From: Scrofimicrobium canadense
Lineage (GTDB): Bacteria > Actinomycetota > Actinomycetes > Actinomycetales > Actinomycetaceae
Length of the DNA stretch: 64,000 bases
Direction of reading: 5' to 3'
Assembly: GCF_009696615.1 (NCBI RefSeq)
Contig: NZ_VULO01000012.1
Coordinates: forward strand, 52,459-116,458
Both the position numbers and the translations under genes were made by a program. The stretch's first letter is position 1, and every line of letters begins with the position of its first letter. Shown piece by piece: positions 35,913 through 44,688 of the stretch. The notes beneath the pieces were generated by a model. That model had not been told where the DNA came from and did no database searches. It was given only the letters and a program-made list of their open reading frames with translations.

Positions 35913-36740
35913 ATGACATCACAGACCGTATCAACAACGCCTCAACACAAGGTTGCAAAGAGTATGCGCCGCATACGGGCTGTCAGCGTAGGAGAAGTAC
36001 GTCTCTTCTTGCGAACCCCCGTCATTATGGGCACTGCGCTTGGACTACCGCTCGTGATGGTCGTCTTTTTTGGTGCCATCATGGGAGACGCTAACTCAGG
36101 TTCCCGATTCACTACCTTCCTGGTCAACACGTTATTGCAGTGGGCGCTACTGCTCGTGGTCTACTACAACCTCACCACCGTTTTTGTGGCGCGCCGCGAA
36201 GAAGGAGTATTCCAAAGAATGTCCACGGGGGAAGTAACCCCATGGGAGGGTGTCATTGCAGCCGCATTGCCGTCGTTTGTGATTGTGCTGCTCCAAATTG
36301 TCATTGGAGGAGTAAGTGCGTCGATAGTATTTGGAATGCCACCCCTGACCAACCTGATCCTCGTCGTATGTGCTGTCATAATGGGCTGCATCGTCATGGT
36401 AAGTCTCGCTGCATGGACGGCGTCATTTACCTCTACCGTAGAAGGTGCCCAATACTCTACAATGCCTCTTTTCTTTCTGATGATGTTCTTTTCTGGAGTC
36501 AACTTTCCGTTGGACTTCCTTCCCGATGCCGTCCAAACGGTGGCCTCTTACACGCCGCTCTACGCCGTGGGTGAACTCATGTCGCTAGGTCTATCCGGGT
36601 ACACAACGAACTCTGTTGAGACGTTCGATTTTATCCAGTCATGGTCCCACGGACTCACGCCTCTTTTGGTATTGCTCGCATGGAGTATTGCTACGGTAGT
36701 TCTAGCCCGTTCCACCATGCGATTTGCCAAGCGGCGTTGA
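35913..36740 (+). CDS. ABC-2 type exporter permease
   Basis: The 275-residue membrane protein has six hydrophobic segments. The ABC-2 pattern includes VFVARREEGVFQRMSTGEV after the second helix and the MMFFSGVNFPLDFLPDAVQ loop near residue 190. It is the channel partner of the ATPase 26 bp upstream. AGGAG stands 6 nt before the ATG. The exported compound is not evident. Confidence 0.9.
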   Translation: MTSQTVSTTPQHKVAKSMRRIRAVSVGEVRLFLRTPVIMGTALGLPLVMVVFFGAIMGDANSGSRFTTFLVNTLLQWALLLVVYYNLTTVFVARREEGVFQRMSTGEVTPWEGVIAAALPSFVIVLLQIVIGGVSASIVFGMPPLTNLILVVCAVIMGCIVMVSLAAWTASFTSTVEGAQYSTMPLFFLMMFFSGVNFPLDFLPDAVQTVASYTPLYAVGELMSLGLSGYTTNSVETFDFIQSWSHGLTPLLVLLAWSIATVVLARSTMRFAKRR

Positions 36741-36757
36741 CGACGAGAGACTAAAGA

Positions 36758-37984
36758 ATGAAGAAACGTGATCCTGTAGACGCCTCAAAACAACTCAGGC
36801 GTTATCTCTTAGGGTCATTTCACGTTCTCATTCTTTTCCTGCCGTTAGCACTTGGCCTATCGGTAGTACATCTGGGGGTCGATGCTGCGGGGATAGTTTT
36901 TCTTACTGCATTCACCGCACACTGCATCATTGCGTCGGTGACGTTGCAGCGCACTGTAGATAGCGAAGTCAATAGAACCGACCTCTCTGCGTGGGTGATG
37001 CCGCTGCTAGCAGTCTCAACAACTCTTTCAGTTATTCTTGCACTGTATTGGACATACGAAAATCGATTAGCAGTATGGCCTGCGGCAACGGTACTGATTT
37101 TGGCCGGTACCGTTCTAGGGCCTCTCTTATCCACTGCAAGAATAGTGCTCGTCAGTTTTCTCATCGCCGTCCTCTTATCTGTCGCAGTATGGGGCGAAGG
37201 CGGATTAGATTCCATGCAACCTTTTGCCAGAGTAACCACTATTGCCTTGGCAGTCGGCGTTCCCATATTCATCGTTGCTCTTATTCTGATAGGAACGTCG
37301 CGTTGGTCCCTTGTGTTACTTAAAGCGGTAAAAGACCAAGCGCAGATGGATCATATGCGCGCAGATTTGGCAGTAGCAGAAGAACGCTTGCGGATTGCTC
37401 GCGATATGCATGATGTCATGGGGCGAACTCTCACCGCGGTTGCTCTCAAATCAGATCTAGCGGGTGCCTTGACGCAGACTGGTGCTACGGAGCGTGCACT
37501 TGAAGAGGTATATGCGGTAAGAGACCTAGCCAATGAATCGTTGGCAGAATTGCGCGGTGTCCTTGCAGGATATCGGAAACCGAGCCTTGCAGCGGAGCTA
37601 GTTGGCGCTCAGTCGCTGCTTCGCTCAGCCGGTGTCGAGTCCCGCATTATGGGGGAGACGACCGAGATTCCTTCGTGGGCTGGCGAGCCTCTGTCGTGGG
37701 TCTTGCGTGAGGCTGCCACAAATATTGTTCGGCATGCTAACGCCAAAAAAGCGGTCTTTGTAATCACAGTGGAGCCACAGTCGGTGAGCTTGACCGTGAG
37801 TAACGACGGACTGATTAATCGCCCTGCATTGGACGATGGACACGGAGACGGGTCAGGCTTGGTGGGGTTGACTGAGCGGTTGAAAGCCGTTGGCGGCACA
37901 TTAGACTACGGTGTGGTTGCTGACAGATTTACCGTGGTAGCGAAGATCCTCGGCCCGGCTCTTGGCGGCGAAAAGGAGGGATGA
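36758..37984 (+). CDS. Sensor histidine kinase, HisKA_3 (NarX/DesK-like)
   Basis: The 408-residue kinase has about six N-terminal membrane helices without a large outer loop, so it probably senses within the membrane. A coiled linker leads to the H-box RIARDMHDVMGRTL, with phosphorylated H218. The ATPase domain has an N-box (REAATNIVRHANA) and a G-box (GDGSGLVGLTERL). It phosphorylates the regulator encoded next, with which it overlaps by 4 bp. Intramembrane-sensing kinases beside ABC exporters usually report membrane-active antibiotics. Confidence 0.92.
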   Translation: MKKRDPVDASKQLRRYLLGSFHVLILFLPLALGLSVVHLGVDAAGIVFLTAFTAHCIIASVTLQRTVDSEVNRTDLSAWVMPLLAVSTTLSVILALYWTYENRLAVWPAATVLILAGTVLGPLLSTARIVLVSFLIAVLLSVAVWGEGGLDSMQPFARVTTIALAVGVPIFIVALILIGTSRWSLVLLKAVKDQAQMDHMRADLAVAEERLRIARDMHDVMGRTLTAVALKSDLAGALTQTGATERALEEVYAVRDLANESLAELRGVLAGYRKPSLAAELVGAQSLLRSAGVESRIMGETTEIPSWAGEPLSWVLREAATNIVRHANAKKAVFVITVEPQSVSLTVSNDGLINRPALDDGHGDGSGLVGLTERLKAVGGTLDYGVVADRFTVVAKILGPALGGEKEG

Positions 37985-38589
37985 TGATTACTGTCGTTGT
38001 TGCCGATGATGAACGTCTTCTGCGGGATGCTCTCGAAGCTATTTTGGGGTTGGAAAGGGATATTGAGGTAGTTGCTGTGGCTGCTGATGGATTAGAGGCA
38101 GTTGCGCAAATCAATAGATATTGTCCCGACGTTGCAGTCCTCGACCTGCAAATGCCTGGTAAAGATGGCATTGAAGTAACTGAAGCAGTAAGAGAATCGT
38201 CCGCGCAAACTAACTGCATGATCCTGACCTCTCACGCACGTCCCGGCTATTTGAAACATGCGTTGGAATCAGGGGCAAGAGCCTTCATTCCGAAGAGTAC
38301 ATCAGCGCGCACGCTCGCTGAAATTATTCGCAAAGTCCACGCGGGACAGCGGTATGTTGATCCTGAACTATCCGCTGAGGCAATTGCGGCGGGCGATTCA
38401 CCGCTCACTTCCAGAGAGGCTGAAGTCCTGGCTTTGGCTGTCGATGGGGCGACTGTTGAAGACATTGCATCCAGAGCGCACCTCAGTGTGGGAACGGTCC
38501 GCAACTACCTATCATCTGCCGCAATCAAACTGGATGCGCCAAATCGCCATGCCGCTGCTGAAAGAGCTTATGAAAGAGGCTGGATTTAG
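37981..38589 (+). CDS. NarL/LuxR-family response regulator
   Basis: The 202-residue protein has a receiver domain (acidic pair DDE near residue 10, phosphorylated D55 in VLDLQMPG, conserved K in FIPKST). A LuxR-type helix-turn-helix follows (LTSREAEVLALAVDGATVEDIASRAHLSVGTVRNYL), with GGAGGG before ATGATG. It likely binds the palindrome at 34838-34875 and activates its own operon. Confidence 0.93.
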   Translation: MMITVVVADDERLLRDALEAILGLERDIEVVAVAADGLEAVAQINRYCPDVAVLDLQMPGKDGIEVTEAVRESSAQTNCMILTSHARPGYLKHALESGARAFIPKSTSARTLAEIIRKVHAGQRYVDPELSAEAIAAGDSPLTSREAEVLALAVDGATVEDIASRAHLSVGTVRNYLSSAAIKLDAPNRHAAAERAYERGWI

Positions 38590-38684
38590 GAGGCTCCGGT
38601 CGCCGAATCCCCCTAAATAAAACAGTGTCCCGGCAACAAATATCTCACTGCCACGGGTATTACGACGCAGTGATGGCCGGAGGG

Positions 38685-39689
38685 CTACCTAAGCTGAGAG
38701 GATGCGCGAACTATTAACTCAGGAGTCTCCTCCAATACCGTTGTGGCGGGACCTCCGGCAAGCATTGAGGTCAAGACTTCAGCGGCGTGTACGCCAACCG
38801 TGCTGGGCTCACGATGGATCGCGGTGACCGCGGGAGTGAGAACTCGGCAAATGGCTGAATCCTCGCAGGAAACGACTGCAATATCCTCACCAACGGTGAA
38901 TCCTAGCGTACGTAACGCTTGATAGCCACCCAAAGTAAGAATCTCGTTGTCGTAGATGATCGCATCGGGACGTCGAGGTCCCTGCAATAGTTCTTTGGTG
39001 TGTTCTAAGGCAGAGTCCTCGGTAAAATCAGTTGCTGTTGAGAGTTGAACTTCTATTCCCCGTTTTCGCCCGATCTGCGAGAGAGTACGGGCTCGCTGGG
39101 TAATGTGCGCCAGTGAGGTGAAGCCGCTGACATATGCGATGCGTGTGCAACCCTCTTCTATGAGGTGTTCCAAGATTTTTCGCATGATCCCCTCTTCGTC
39201 GCCAACGACAGCACCAAGACTGTCTGAGGGCTGACCGACAATAACAGTTGGAACACCAAGCTGGGCTAAAGTCGCAGGACGAGGGTCATTCTCGCGTAAG
39301 TCGATGAGAATAATTCCGTCGACTGTGCGCCCAGACCACCATCGCCTGTGGATTTCGGATTCTTCGTTGACATCTTTCGCCACTTGTAACACAAGTGCTT
39401 TGCCATCGGCACTGAGTTGGGATTGTAGGCCAACAATCAGTTCAAAAAAGAATCGTTCTGAAGAAAAGGACTGTTCTGGACGGGCGATTACTAAACCGAT
39501 AGCACCCGCTGACCGAACCGAAAGTGCGCGAGCGGCAGCATTAGGGGACCACCCCATATCGCGAGCCACTGCAGCAATTCTCTTTCGGGTTTCTTCTGAA
39601 ACTCCGGGACGATCATTGAGTGTAAAAGACACAGCAGCTGGAGAGACGCCAGCAACTCAGGCGATATCTCGGATTGTGGGACGCGACAT
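38685..39689 (-). pseudogene. LacI-family repressor interrupted by a nonsense codon
   Basis: From ATG 39689 the frame reads MSRPTIRDIA, then TGA (39659-39657), then VAGVSPAAVSFTLNDRPGVS and a full LacI regulator to 38685 (334 codons). The stop replaces the residue after IA in the recognition helix-turn-helix, where Arg (CGA) is common, so one C-to-T change explains it. A GTG at 39632 could start a product of 315 residues, but it would lack most of the DNA-binding motif. Repressor function is probably lost unless the stop is read through. The gene is divergent from a decayed surface-protein gene it may once have controlled. Confidence 0.85.
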
Positions 39690-39750
39690 AGAAGCTATTA
39701 TTACCTATTGCGATCATGACGGTGGTATTGTGTTATTCTGCAGAATCGGA

Positions 39751-39767
39751 TTAACCGGATTAGTTAA
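39751..39767. promoter_or_regulatory. TTAAC-N7-GTTAA dyad upstream of the broken LacI gene
   Basis: TTAAC and GTTAA flank CGGATTA, and a second CGGATTA stands two bases to the left, so the site has both inverted and direct symmetry. It lies between the LacI pseudogene and the surface-protein remnant, where the regulator's operator is expected. Confidence 0.4.
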
Positions 39768-39797
39768 TAGACTCAATGCCGAACGTGGACAAGCAGC

Positions 39798-40759
39798 GTG
39801 AGGTACCAATGGAGCCCGGGTTTTAAATTCTCACGTGGGTGGGGTGATCCCATTAATCTCGATGAGTCTTACCGGGCTCAAGTACTGGGGCAGTTCTTTC
39901 CCATCTGGGATGACGCGCATGGTTGGGCGCCCGAACCATTACTGACCCAAACACTGATGCCGTGGCTGACAGTATTTGCTCAAGCCGCCTGGAACTCACC
40001 GCGAGGTGTTGAATCATTTTCGGATTTTGATCAGTACCTGCGTTTCTTTGGTCATGCGCCGTTTTTCGGTCAAGTCCAGCGTTATTCAATCCCAGAAGTC
40101 ATAGATTTCTCCCCAGAATGGAGCATTACTGTCGTCTCTGAACCTCCCGCTGGCTCTACAGTTGTTGCTGGTGAAGATATCTCATACATGGTTACTGCAT
40201 CACGAAATGGAGAGGAGTCCTTGAGTGATGAGTCTGAAGTCAATGGTCCAGACGCCATTGATGTAGCCGTGGAGGTCGATCTAACCAATCTTCTTGACGC
40301 CGCGCAGATCATCACCGACCCTCTCACCCCCACATCTGGGAGGCTGTTCTCGGTAATGAAGTTCTGCACAGGGATATCTCATTGGTAGACACTGAGCACC
40401 TAACATTTGTTGCACGTACTAATACCGGAATGCCAGGGGATGCAAAAGTATCCGTTGAGGTAACTGGACAAGGCAATGGCACGGTGCTTGATGGGTGCGA
40501 GGGATGCCAAGATCAACCCATTACCGTGGCGGCGCCCCCGCAGAAGCCAGACGGCCCCGACACTGACCCCGTTGGAGAACAATCAGGCCAGCAGTCTCAA
40601 TCACCACAGTCGACGGACCTTTCCTCTTCAACTACAGCAGATACGTCGTCTCTGGCAACCACGGGCGCACACAGAATTGGTCTTTTAGCTGCATTGATCG
40701 CTGGCGTGGTCTTGCTGGGATCGGGATTAGTTGCCCTGTCTCGAAACCAACACCGGTAA
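39798..40759 (+). pseudogene. Remnant of a sortase-anchored surface protein (glycosidase-like)
   Basis: An open frame begins abruptly (YQWSPGFKFSRGWGDP) without a signal peptide or ribosome site, and a TAG lies just upstream in frame. The first 90 residues look like the C-terminal end of a glycoside hydrolase, possibly family 20, but this is weak. A DUF11-like wall domain follows (PAGSTVVAGEDISYMVTAS). At the C5 tract 40327-40331 the frame shifts: adding one C restores TPHIWEAVLGNEVLHRD and joins the second frame, which ends with LATTG, a hydrophobic helix and SRNQHR. The 5' part is missing and the rest is split. Confidence 0.8.
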
Positions 40760-40804
40760 AGGGGGTTCTACCAGTCTCTCCCCCCAAAGGTGGTGAACCA
40801 GAAT

Positions 40805-40848
40805 GTGGGTGTGTGAGTTCTGGCTGCAAACAGTGCTCACACACCCAC
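40805..40848 (+). terminator. Hairpin after the surface-protein remnant
   Basis: GTGGGTGTGTGAG (40805-40817) pairs perfectly with CTCACACACCCAC (40836-40848) over an 18-nt loop. It lies 46 bp after the remnant's stop. No strong T-run follows. Confidence 0.55.
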
Positions 40849-40889
40849 CAGTATCACGACGTTTGAGTAAAACAATCGATACACACAAT

Positions 40890-40932
40890 TTGGCCCTTCA
40901 GCTCGTGGGTTACATTAGAGCTGAAGGGCCAA
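40890..40932. terminator. Long hairpin between convergent genes
   Basis: TTGGCCCTTCAGCT and AGCTGAAGGGCCAA form a 14-bp perfect stem with a 15-nt loop. It ends 9 bp before the stop of the minus-strand pspA-like gene, so it is probably that gene's terminator. The sequence after the stem on the minus strand is A/T-rich (AAATTGTG), not a clean T-run. Confidence 0.65.
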
Positions 40933-40940
40933 GCCGGTGG

Positions 40941-41669
40941 TTATGCGTCAGGGGTGTTCTTATTTTTCAGAGCAGCCAACCGTGCTTCGACCTCAATCTG
41001 AGAGGCATCGGTCTCTAACTCAGCAAACTGCGACTCGATAGAATCAGCGGCCAATTCTTGCTGGCCAGCGACCAGAGCCTCAGTTCTCTTAATCTTGTCT
41101 TCGAACCGTGAAAGCTCCGAGGTGGGATCGAGAACATTGATGCTTCCGATTGCATCATTGACCTTAGCCTGTGCCTCAGCGGTTTTTTGCCGGGCAACCA
41201 GCTGATCTCGGCGATTCTTGAGGTCTGCTAGGCGTGTCTTCATTTGGTTGAGACCGTCTTTGAGCTGATCTACAACTTTGCGTTGTGATTCGATCAGGGG
41301 CTCGGCACTCTTTGCCTGCTCCTCAAAACTAATCTGTTTGCCAATAGCGACCTTAGCCAGATTATCCCACTTGTCCGCGCCAGCAGTGTCACCTGAGGTA
41401 CGGCACTGTTCAGCTTTATTGGAGGCAGCTACCGCTTTCTGGCCCCACTCGACGGCGGCTCGCTGATCTTCGTCGTAGTCCTTTTCCGCCAGACGCAAGT
41501 TACCAATGGTCTGGGCTACAGCTTGTTCCGCTTCAGCAATTTCATTGGTGTAGTCCCGAATGAGCTGGTCAATCATCTTGCCGGGGTCTTCAGCCTTGTC
41601 GATGAGCGCATTGATATTGGCCTTGAGTAGCTGGGAGATGCGTCCAAAGATTGATTCTTTTTGGGCCAT
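40941..41669 (-). CDS. pspA: PspA/IM30 family membrane-stress protein
   Basis: The 242-residue protein is almost wholly coiled coil. The PspA start (FGRISQLLKANINALIDKAEDPGKM) is an amphipathic helix for membrane contact, followed by IDQLIRDYTNEI. PspA/Vipp1 proteins assemble on the inner face of the membrane and stabilise it under stress. It follows the TPM-domain gene by 43 bp on the same strand, a pairing that suggests a shared envelope-stress role. Confidence 0.9.
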   Translation of the reverse strand: MAQKESIFGRISQLLKANINALIDKAEDPGKMIDQLIRDYTNEIAEAEQAVAQTIGNLRLAEKDYDEDQRAAVEWGQKAVAASNKAEQCRTSGDTAGADKWDNLAKVAIGKQISFEEQAKSAEPLIESQRKVVDQLKDGLNQMKTRLADLKNRRDQLVARQKTAEAQAKVNDAIGSINVLDPTSELSRFEDKIKRTEALVAGQQELAADSIESQFAELETDASQIEVEARLAALKNKNTPDA

Positions 41670-41712
41670 GTTTTCACTCTCTTACTAGTTGACTGCTTCA
41701 CATTGATCTTAT

Positions 41713-43638
41713 CTAGAACCCGGATGATCCGCCTCGTCCACCGGAAAATCCCCCGCCGCCACTGAAGCCACCGCCACTGCCACCACCGAAACCACCAAAG
41801 CCACTGGAACGACCACCACCCCAGGAGGATCCTCCGCCCCATGACGATCCGCGCCCGCGATTATTACCGCCCAGGATCATCCCCCATAGGAGGGCTGTTC
41901 CTATATCAAAGCCGCCACCTTGATTGGGGGGCTGACTCGGCCCGGACATAGCCGCACGTGCCGCACTTTCTGCTTGAGTAGCCTGCTGAAGAGCCGCGGC
42001 AGGGTCAGAGGTGATACTAGCTTTCGCCTGCGCTAAGAAGGCGCGCGCATTTGCGGCTTGCGAGCGTTGGTCAAGTGAGGCATATGACCGCGCAGCAGCC
42101 ACGTGGGATTCTGCCTGGGAAACCAGAATTTCTGCTGACTGGATTCGAGCCTGCGCTTGGCTCTTGTAACGCTCGGCTTGCTCGGCAGCAGATCGCAGAG
42201 GTGCCAAGGCTTGGTCCAGAGCATCCTCGGCGACACGCAACTGTTCCAAAGCAGCCAGAGGATCACCGCTACCAGACCGGGCAGCCTGCCCGGCAGCTAT
42301 CGCAGACTTCGCATCTGCTACCAAAGGAGCGAAACTCTCGCGGTCGGCCGCCAGTTTTGCGACGTCGTCAAGATCAGAAGAAATTGACGCCACTGCATTG
42401 CCTAAAAGCTGAGTGGAACGTTCGAGGGTACTGCGTGCATCCATGATGCTCTGCAAAAGCGACAAGGCTTGTCGGATCTGTCCCGCTGCGAAATCAACGT
42501 TCTCAACTGCAGCTGCTGGATTTGTCGACGCCACTGCGTTGGCTTGGTCAAGGGCATGTGCTGCTGCGTCCAGTGCTGCCGTTGCCTGCGATGGTCGGGG
42601 GGTAAGAGAGGAAAGAGCATCTTCAGAATACGCCGAGCTCAAGGACACCAATTCACGTTGAGCGACGGGAATGCGTTCACGAGCTTCATCGAGGCGTTGC
42701 CTCTCCTCGACAATCTCCGAAGTAACCGTGGACTGTCGATCCTGCTTATTTTTAAGCTGGTCAAGGGCGGCCTTAACCGGGGTCATTCCCTCCCGAATAC
42801 AGGTGAGGATTTGCGCGGCAATCTTCGATTGAGCTGGTAATGCCGCTGTTTGCTCCATCGTGTTGAGAAGTGCGAACCCCTGTTGCAACTGAGGTTTCGC
42901 CTTGGCAATGGCGTCGGACAGAGCATCAGTATTGAGTGAACCGAATTGGGCGCGGGCAAACTCTAGTTCTTCCTCTGCGCCGCGAAGCGCCTCGTCCGCA
43001 TAAAGAAGCTGTTGTTTCGCATTAGCAACTTGTTCTTTTTGCTTTTGAGGAGTAGCTGCCACAGATGACCTCGACCGAAGACGATCTTGTTTCCTCTTCG
43101 ATGAGAAATATACGAGTCCGAGAATCGCAGCAACTGCGATGACGATGACAACGATCACCCCCATATTTGAGGCACCGCTTGAACCTAAGCCTTGTGAAAA
43201 AGCTTCGACCGATGCCACATATGCTGCAGAGGTGAGTGGGTTCGCCTTCCCCAGTTCAGTGGTTGCTTTCTGGAAGGCGCTTTCTAATGCAGAATCGGAA
43301 AGTTTCACATCCGAGCCGGGGCAGTAGCCAGCCAGACGGTCTTCAAAAGCCACCACATAGACCACCGTGTTACGCGAGGTGCCGGACTGTACAGCAGACG
43401 CCTCACACCAAGCCTGAGGAGTCATGTCCCCAAAACTATCGACGACTGCTGCCACCAAAGGAACACCTTCTTTAGCGTTCTCGTCCACAGTGGTACGTAG
43501 TTGGGCCTTTTCGTTAGATGAGAGAAAATCCGCAGGATCGTTAATACGATCTGAAAGATTGATAGGTGCTGTTGCCATCGCGGGAGTAGCGAATAGCACC
43601 AGCATCAATGTGGCAATGAGAGCGGACAGTCGCTTCAC
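41713..43638 (-). CDS. TPM-domain membrane protein with coiled coil and Gly-rich tail
   Basis: The 641-residue protein has a signal peptide (MKRLSALIATLMLVLFATPA). An extracellular TPM domain (about 25-160; RINDPADFLSSNEKAQLRTT) is followed by one membrane helix (about 163-183). Then come a long cytoplasmic coiled-coil region (200-560) and a Gly/Ser/Phe-rich tail from about 585. TPM domains occur in proteins for membrane repair and photosystem upkeep, and in actinobacteria beside PspA. The coiled coil may contact PspA. The tail's short repeats make a low-complexity stretch in the DNA. Confidence 0.85.
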   Translation of the reverse strand: MKRLSALIATLMLVLFATPAMATAPINLSDRINDPADFLSSNEKAQLRTTVDENAKEGVPLVAAVVDSFGDMTPQAWCEASAVQSGTSRNTVVYVVAFEDRLAGYCPGSDVKLSDSALESAFQKATTELGKANPLTSAAYVASVEAFSQGLGSSGASNMGVIVVIVIAVAAILGLVYFSSKRKQDRLRSRSSVAATPQKQKEQVANAKQQLLYADEALRGAEEELEFARAQFGSLNTDALSDAIAKAKPQLQQGFALLNTMEQTAALPAQSKIAAQILTCIREGMTPVKAALDQLKNKQDRQSTVTSEIVEERQRLDEARERIPVAQRELVSLSSAYSEDALSSLTPRPSQATAALDAAAHALDQANAVASTNPAAAVENVDFAAGQIRQALSLLQSIMDARSTLERSTQLLGNAVASISSDLDDVAKLAADRESFAPLVADAKSAIAAGQAARSGSGDPLAALEQLRVAEDALDQALAPLRSAAEQAERYKSQAQARIQSAEILVSQAESHVAAARSYASLDQRSQAANARAFLAQAKASITSDPAAALQQATQAESAARAAMSGPSQPPNQGGGFDIGTALLWGMILGGNNRGRGSSWGGGSSWGGGRSSGFGGFGGGSGGGFSGGGGFSGGRGGSSGF

Positions 43639-43712
43639 GGGGCCTCCTTGGGTATGCCCTATCTATTATTGCGTCATATTACGGTCGATGAACACCGTGG
43701 TTGAATACGTGT

Positions 43713-44159
43713 ATGCGGTTATGGAGTATTTCCCCCGGATATTTAGACAGACAAGGACTTCTGGCGTGCTGGCGTGAGGCACTCCTAGCTCAAGCCGTGC
43801 TATTGGGAAATACCAAAGGGTATCGGAATCATCCGCAGCTCATTCGTTTTCGACAATCGTTGGATCCGATGAGCGCAATAGGGACATACTTAGAGGGAAT
43901 TCACCTGGAAGCCACTAGCCGGGGCTATCATTTCGACGGTTCGAAGATCGCATCAGGCAGACTCGCAGAAAAGTCAATTGTCGTCACGCGAGGACAAGCT
44001 GAGTATGAACTGCAGCATTTACGCAATAAGTTGCTCATGCGCTCGCCGGAGCAACTGGAACAATGGCCCGTTGGCGAACACCTCGAACTACATCGGATGT
44101 TCTATCTGGTCGATGGCCCAGTTGAGGCTTGGGAAGTGGTCGGCAAGTCGGCAACGTGA
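43713..44159 (+). CDS. Pyrimidine dimer DNA glycosylase (endonuclease V-like)
   Basis: The 148-residue protein begins MRLWSISPGYLDRQGLLACW and has LLGNTKGYRNHPQLIRF, both conserved in the Pyr_excise family. Such enzymes cut the glycosyl bond at UV-made pyrimidine dimers. The start was set at ATG 43713 because family members start at this MRLW; the frame extends to a TTG at 43701. No clear ribosome site is visible. Confidence 0.8.
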   Translation: MRLWSISPGYLDRQGLLACWREALLAQAVLLGNTKGYRNHPQLIRFRQSLDPMSAIGTYLEGIHLEATSRGYHFDGSKIASGRLAEKSIVVTRGQAEYELQHLRNKLLMRSPEQLEQWPVGEHLELHRMFYLVDGPVEAWEVVGKSAT

Positions 44160-44310
44160 AGAGACTGCGAGCTCGAATGCGGCTACTTTGATGCCATGGG
44201 CTTCGCTTGTGGGAGAAAAACCGGTGCAGCGTGACGCGTGGGGTACGCCAATATGGGGGTAAGGGACTATCATGGCATGGACGTATATTGCATTCGAGAG
44301 GGTGAGCTAA

Positions 44311-44688
44311 GTGCCAACCGGTAAAGTGAAGTTCTTCGATGAAGAGCGCGGATTTGGCTTCATCGGCGGAGACGACGGTGTTGAGGTTTTTTTGCACGCC
44401 TCGGCGCTTCCTCCTGAGTTGCCCGCTCCTCGCGCAGGCCAGCGCCTAGAATACGGAATTGCTGAGGGGCGCCGAGGCCCCCAGGCTATCTCTGTGTCAG
44501 TGCCGGTCGAGGCCCCCTCGTTAGCGCGTGTTCATCGTCGTAAGCCACAGGACTTGGTGACTGTAGTTGAGGACCTGATTAAGGTGCTCGATTCGGCTTC
44601 TAATTCGCTGCGCCGCGGGAAATACCCGGAGAACTCACGGCAAATCGCAAAAGTGCTGCGTGCCGTAGCGGAGGATTTTGGTGCCTAA
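44311..44688 (+). CDS. Cold-shock domain protein with C-terminal extension
   Basis: Residues 1-65 form a cold-shock domain (GKVKFFDEERGFGFI with the RNP1-like KGFGFI variant, and VFLHAS for RNP2). A 60-residue helical extension follows, unlike the 67-residue CspA type. It binds single-stranded RNA or DNA. The start is GTG 44311 after GAGGGTGAG. Its end overlaps the DUF3027 gene, a pair seen in many actinobacteria. Confidence 0.88.
   Translation: MPTGKVKFFDEERGFGFIGGDDGVEVFLHASALPPELPAPRAGQRLEYGIAEGRRGPQAISVSVPVEAPSLARVHRRKPQDLVTVVEDLIKVLDSASNSLRRGKYPENSRQIAKVLRAVAEDFGA

Noticed and set aside
39304..39801. 165-codon plus-strand frame
   Set aside because: It is antisense to the LacI pseudogene; composition follows from the opposite strand.
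41713..41870. Short regularly spaced repeats, considered as a CRISPR-like array
   Set aside because: They encode the Gly/Ser/Phe-rich tail of the TPM protein in frame, and there are no constant-length spacers.
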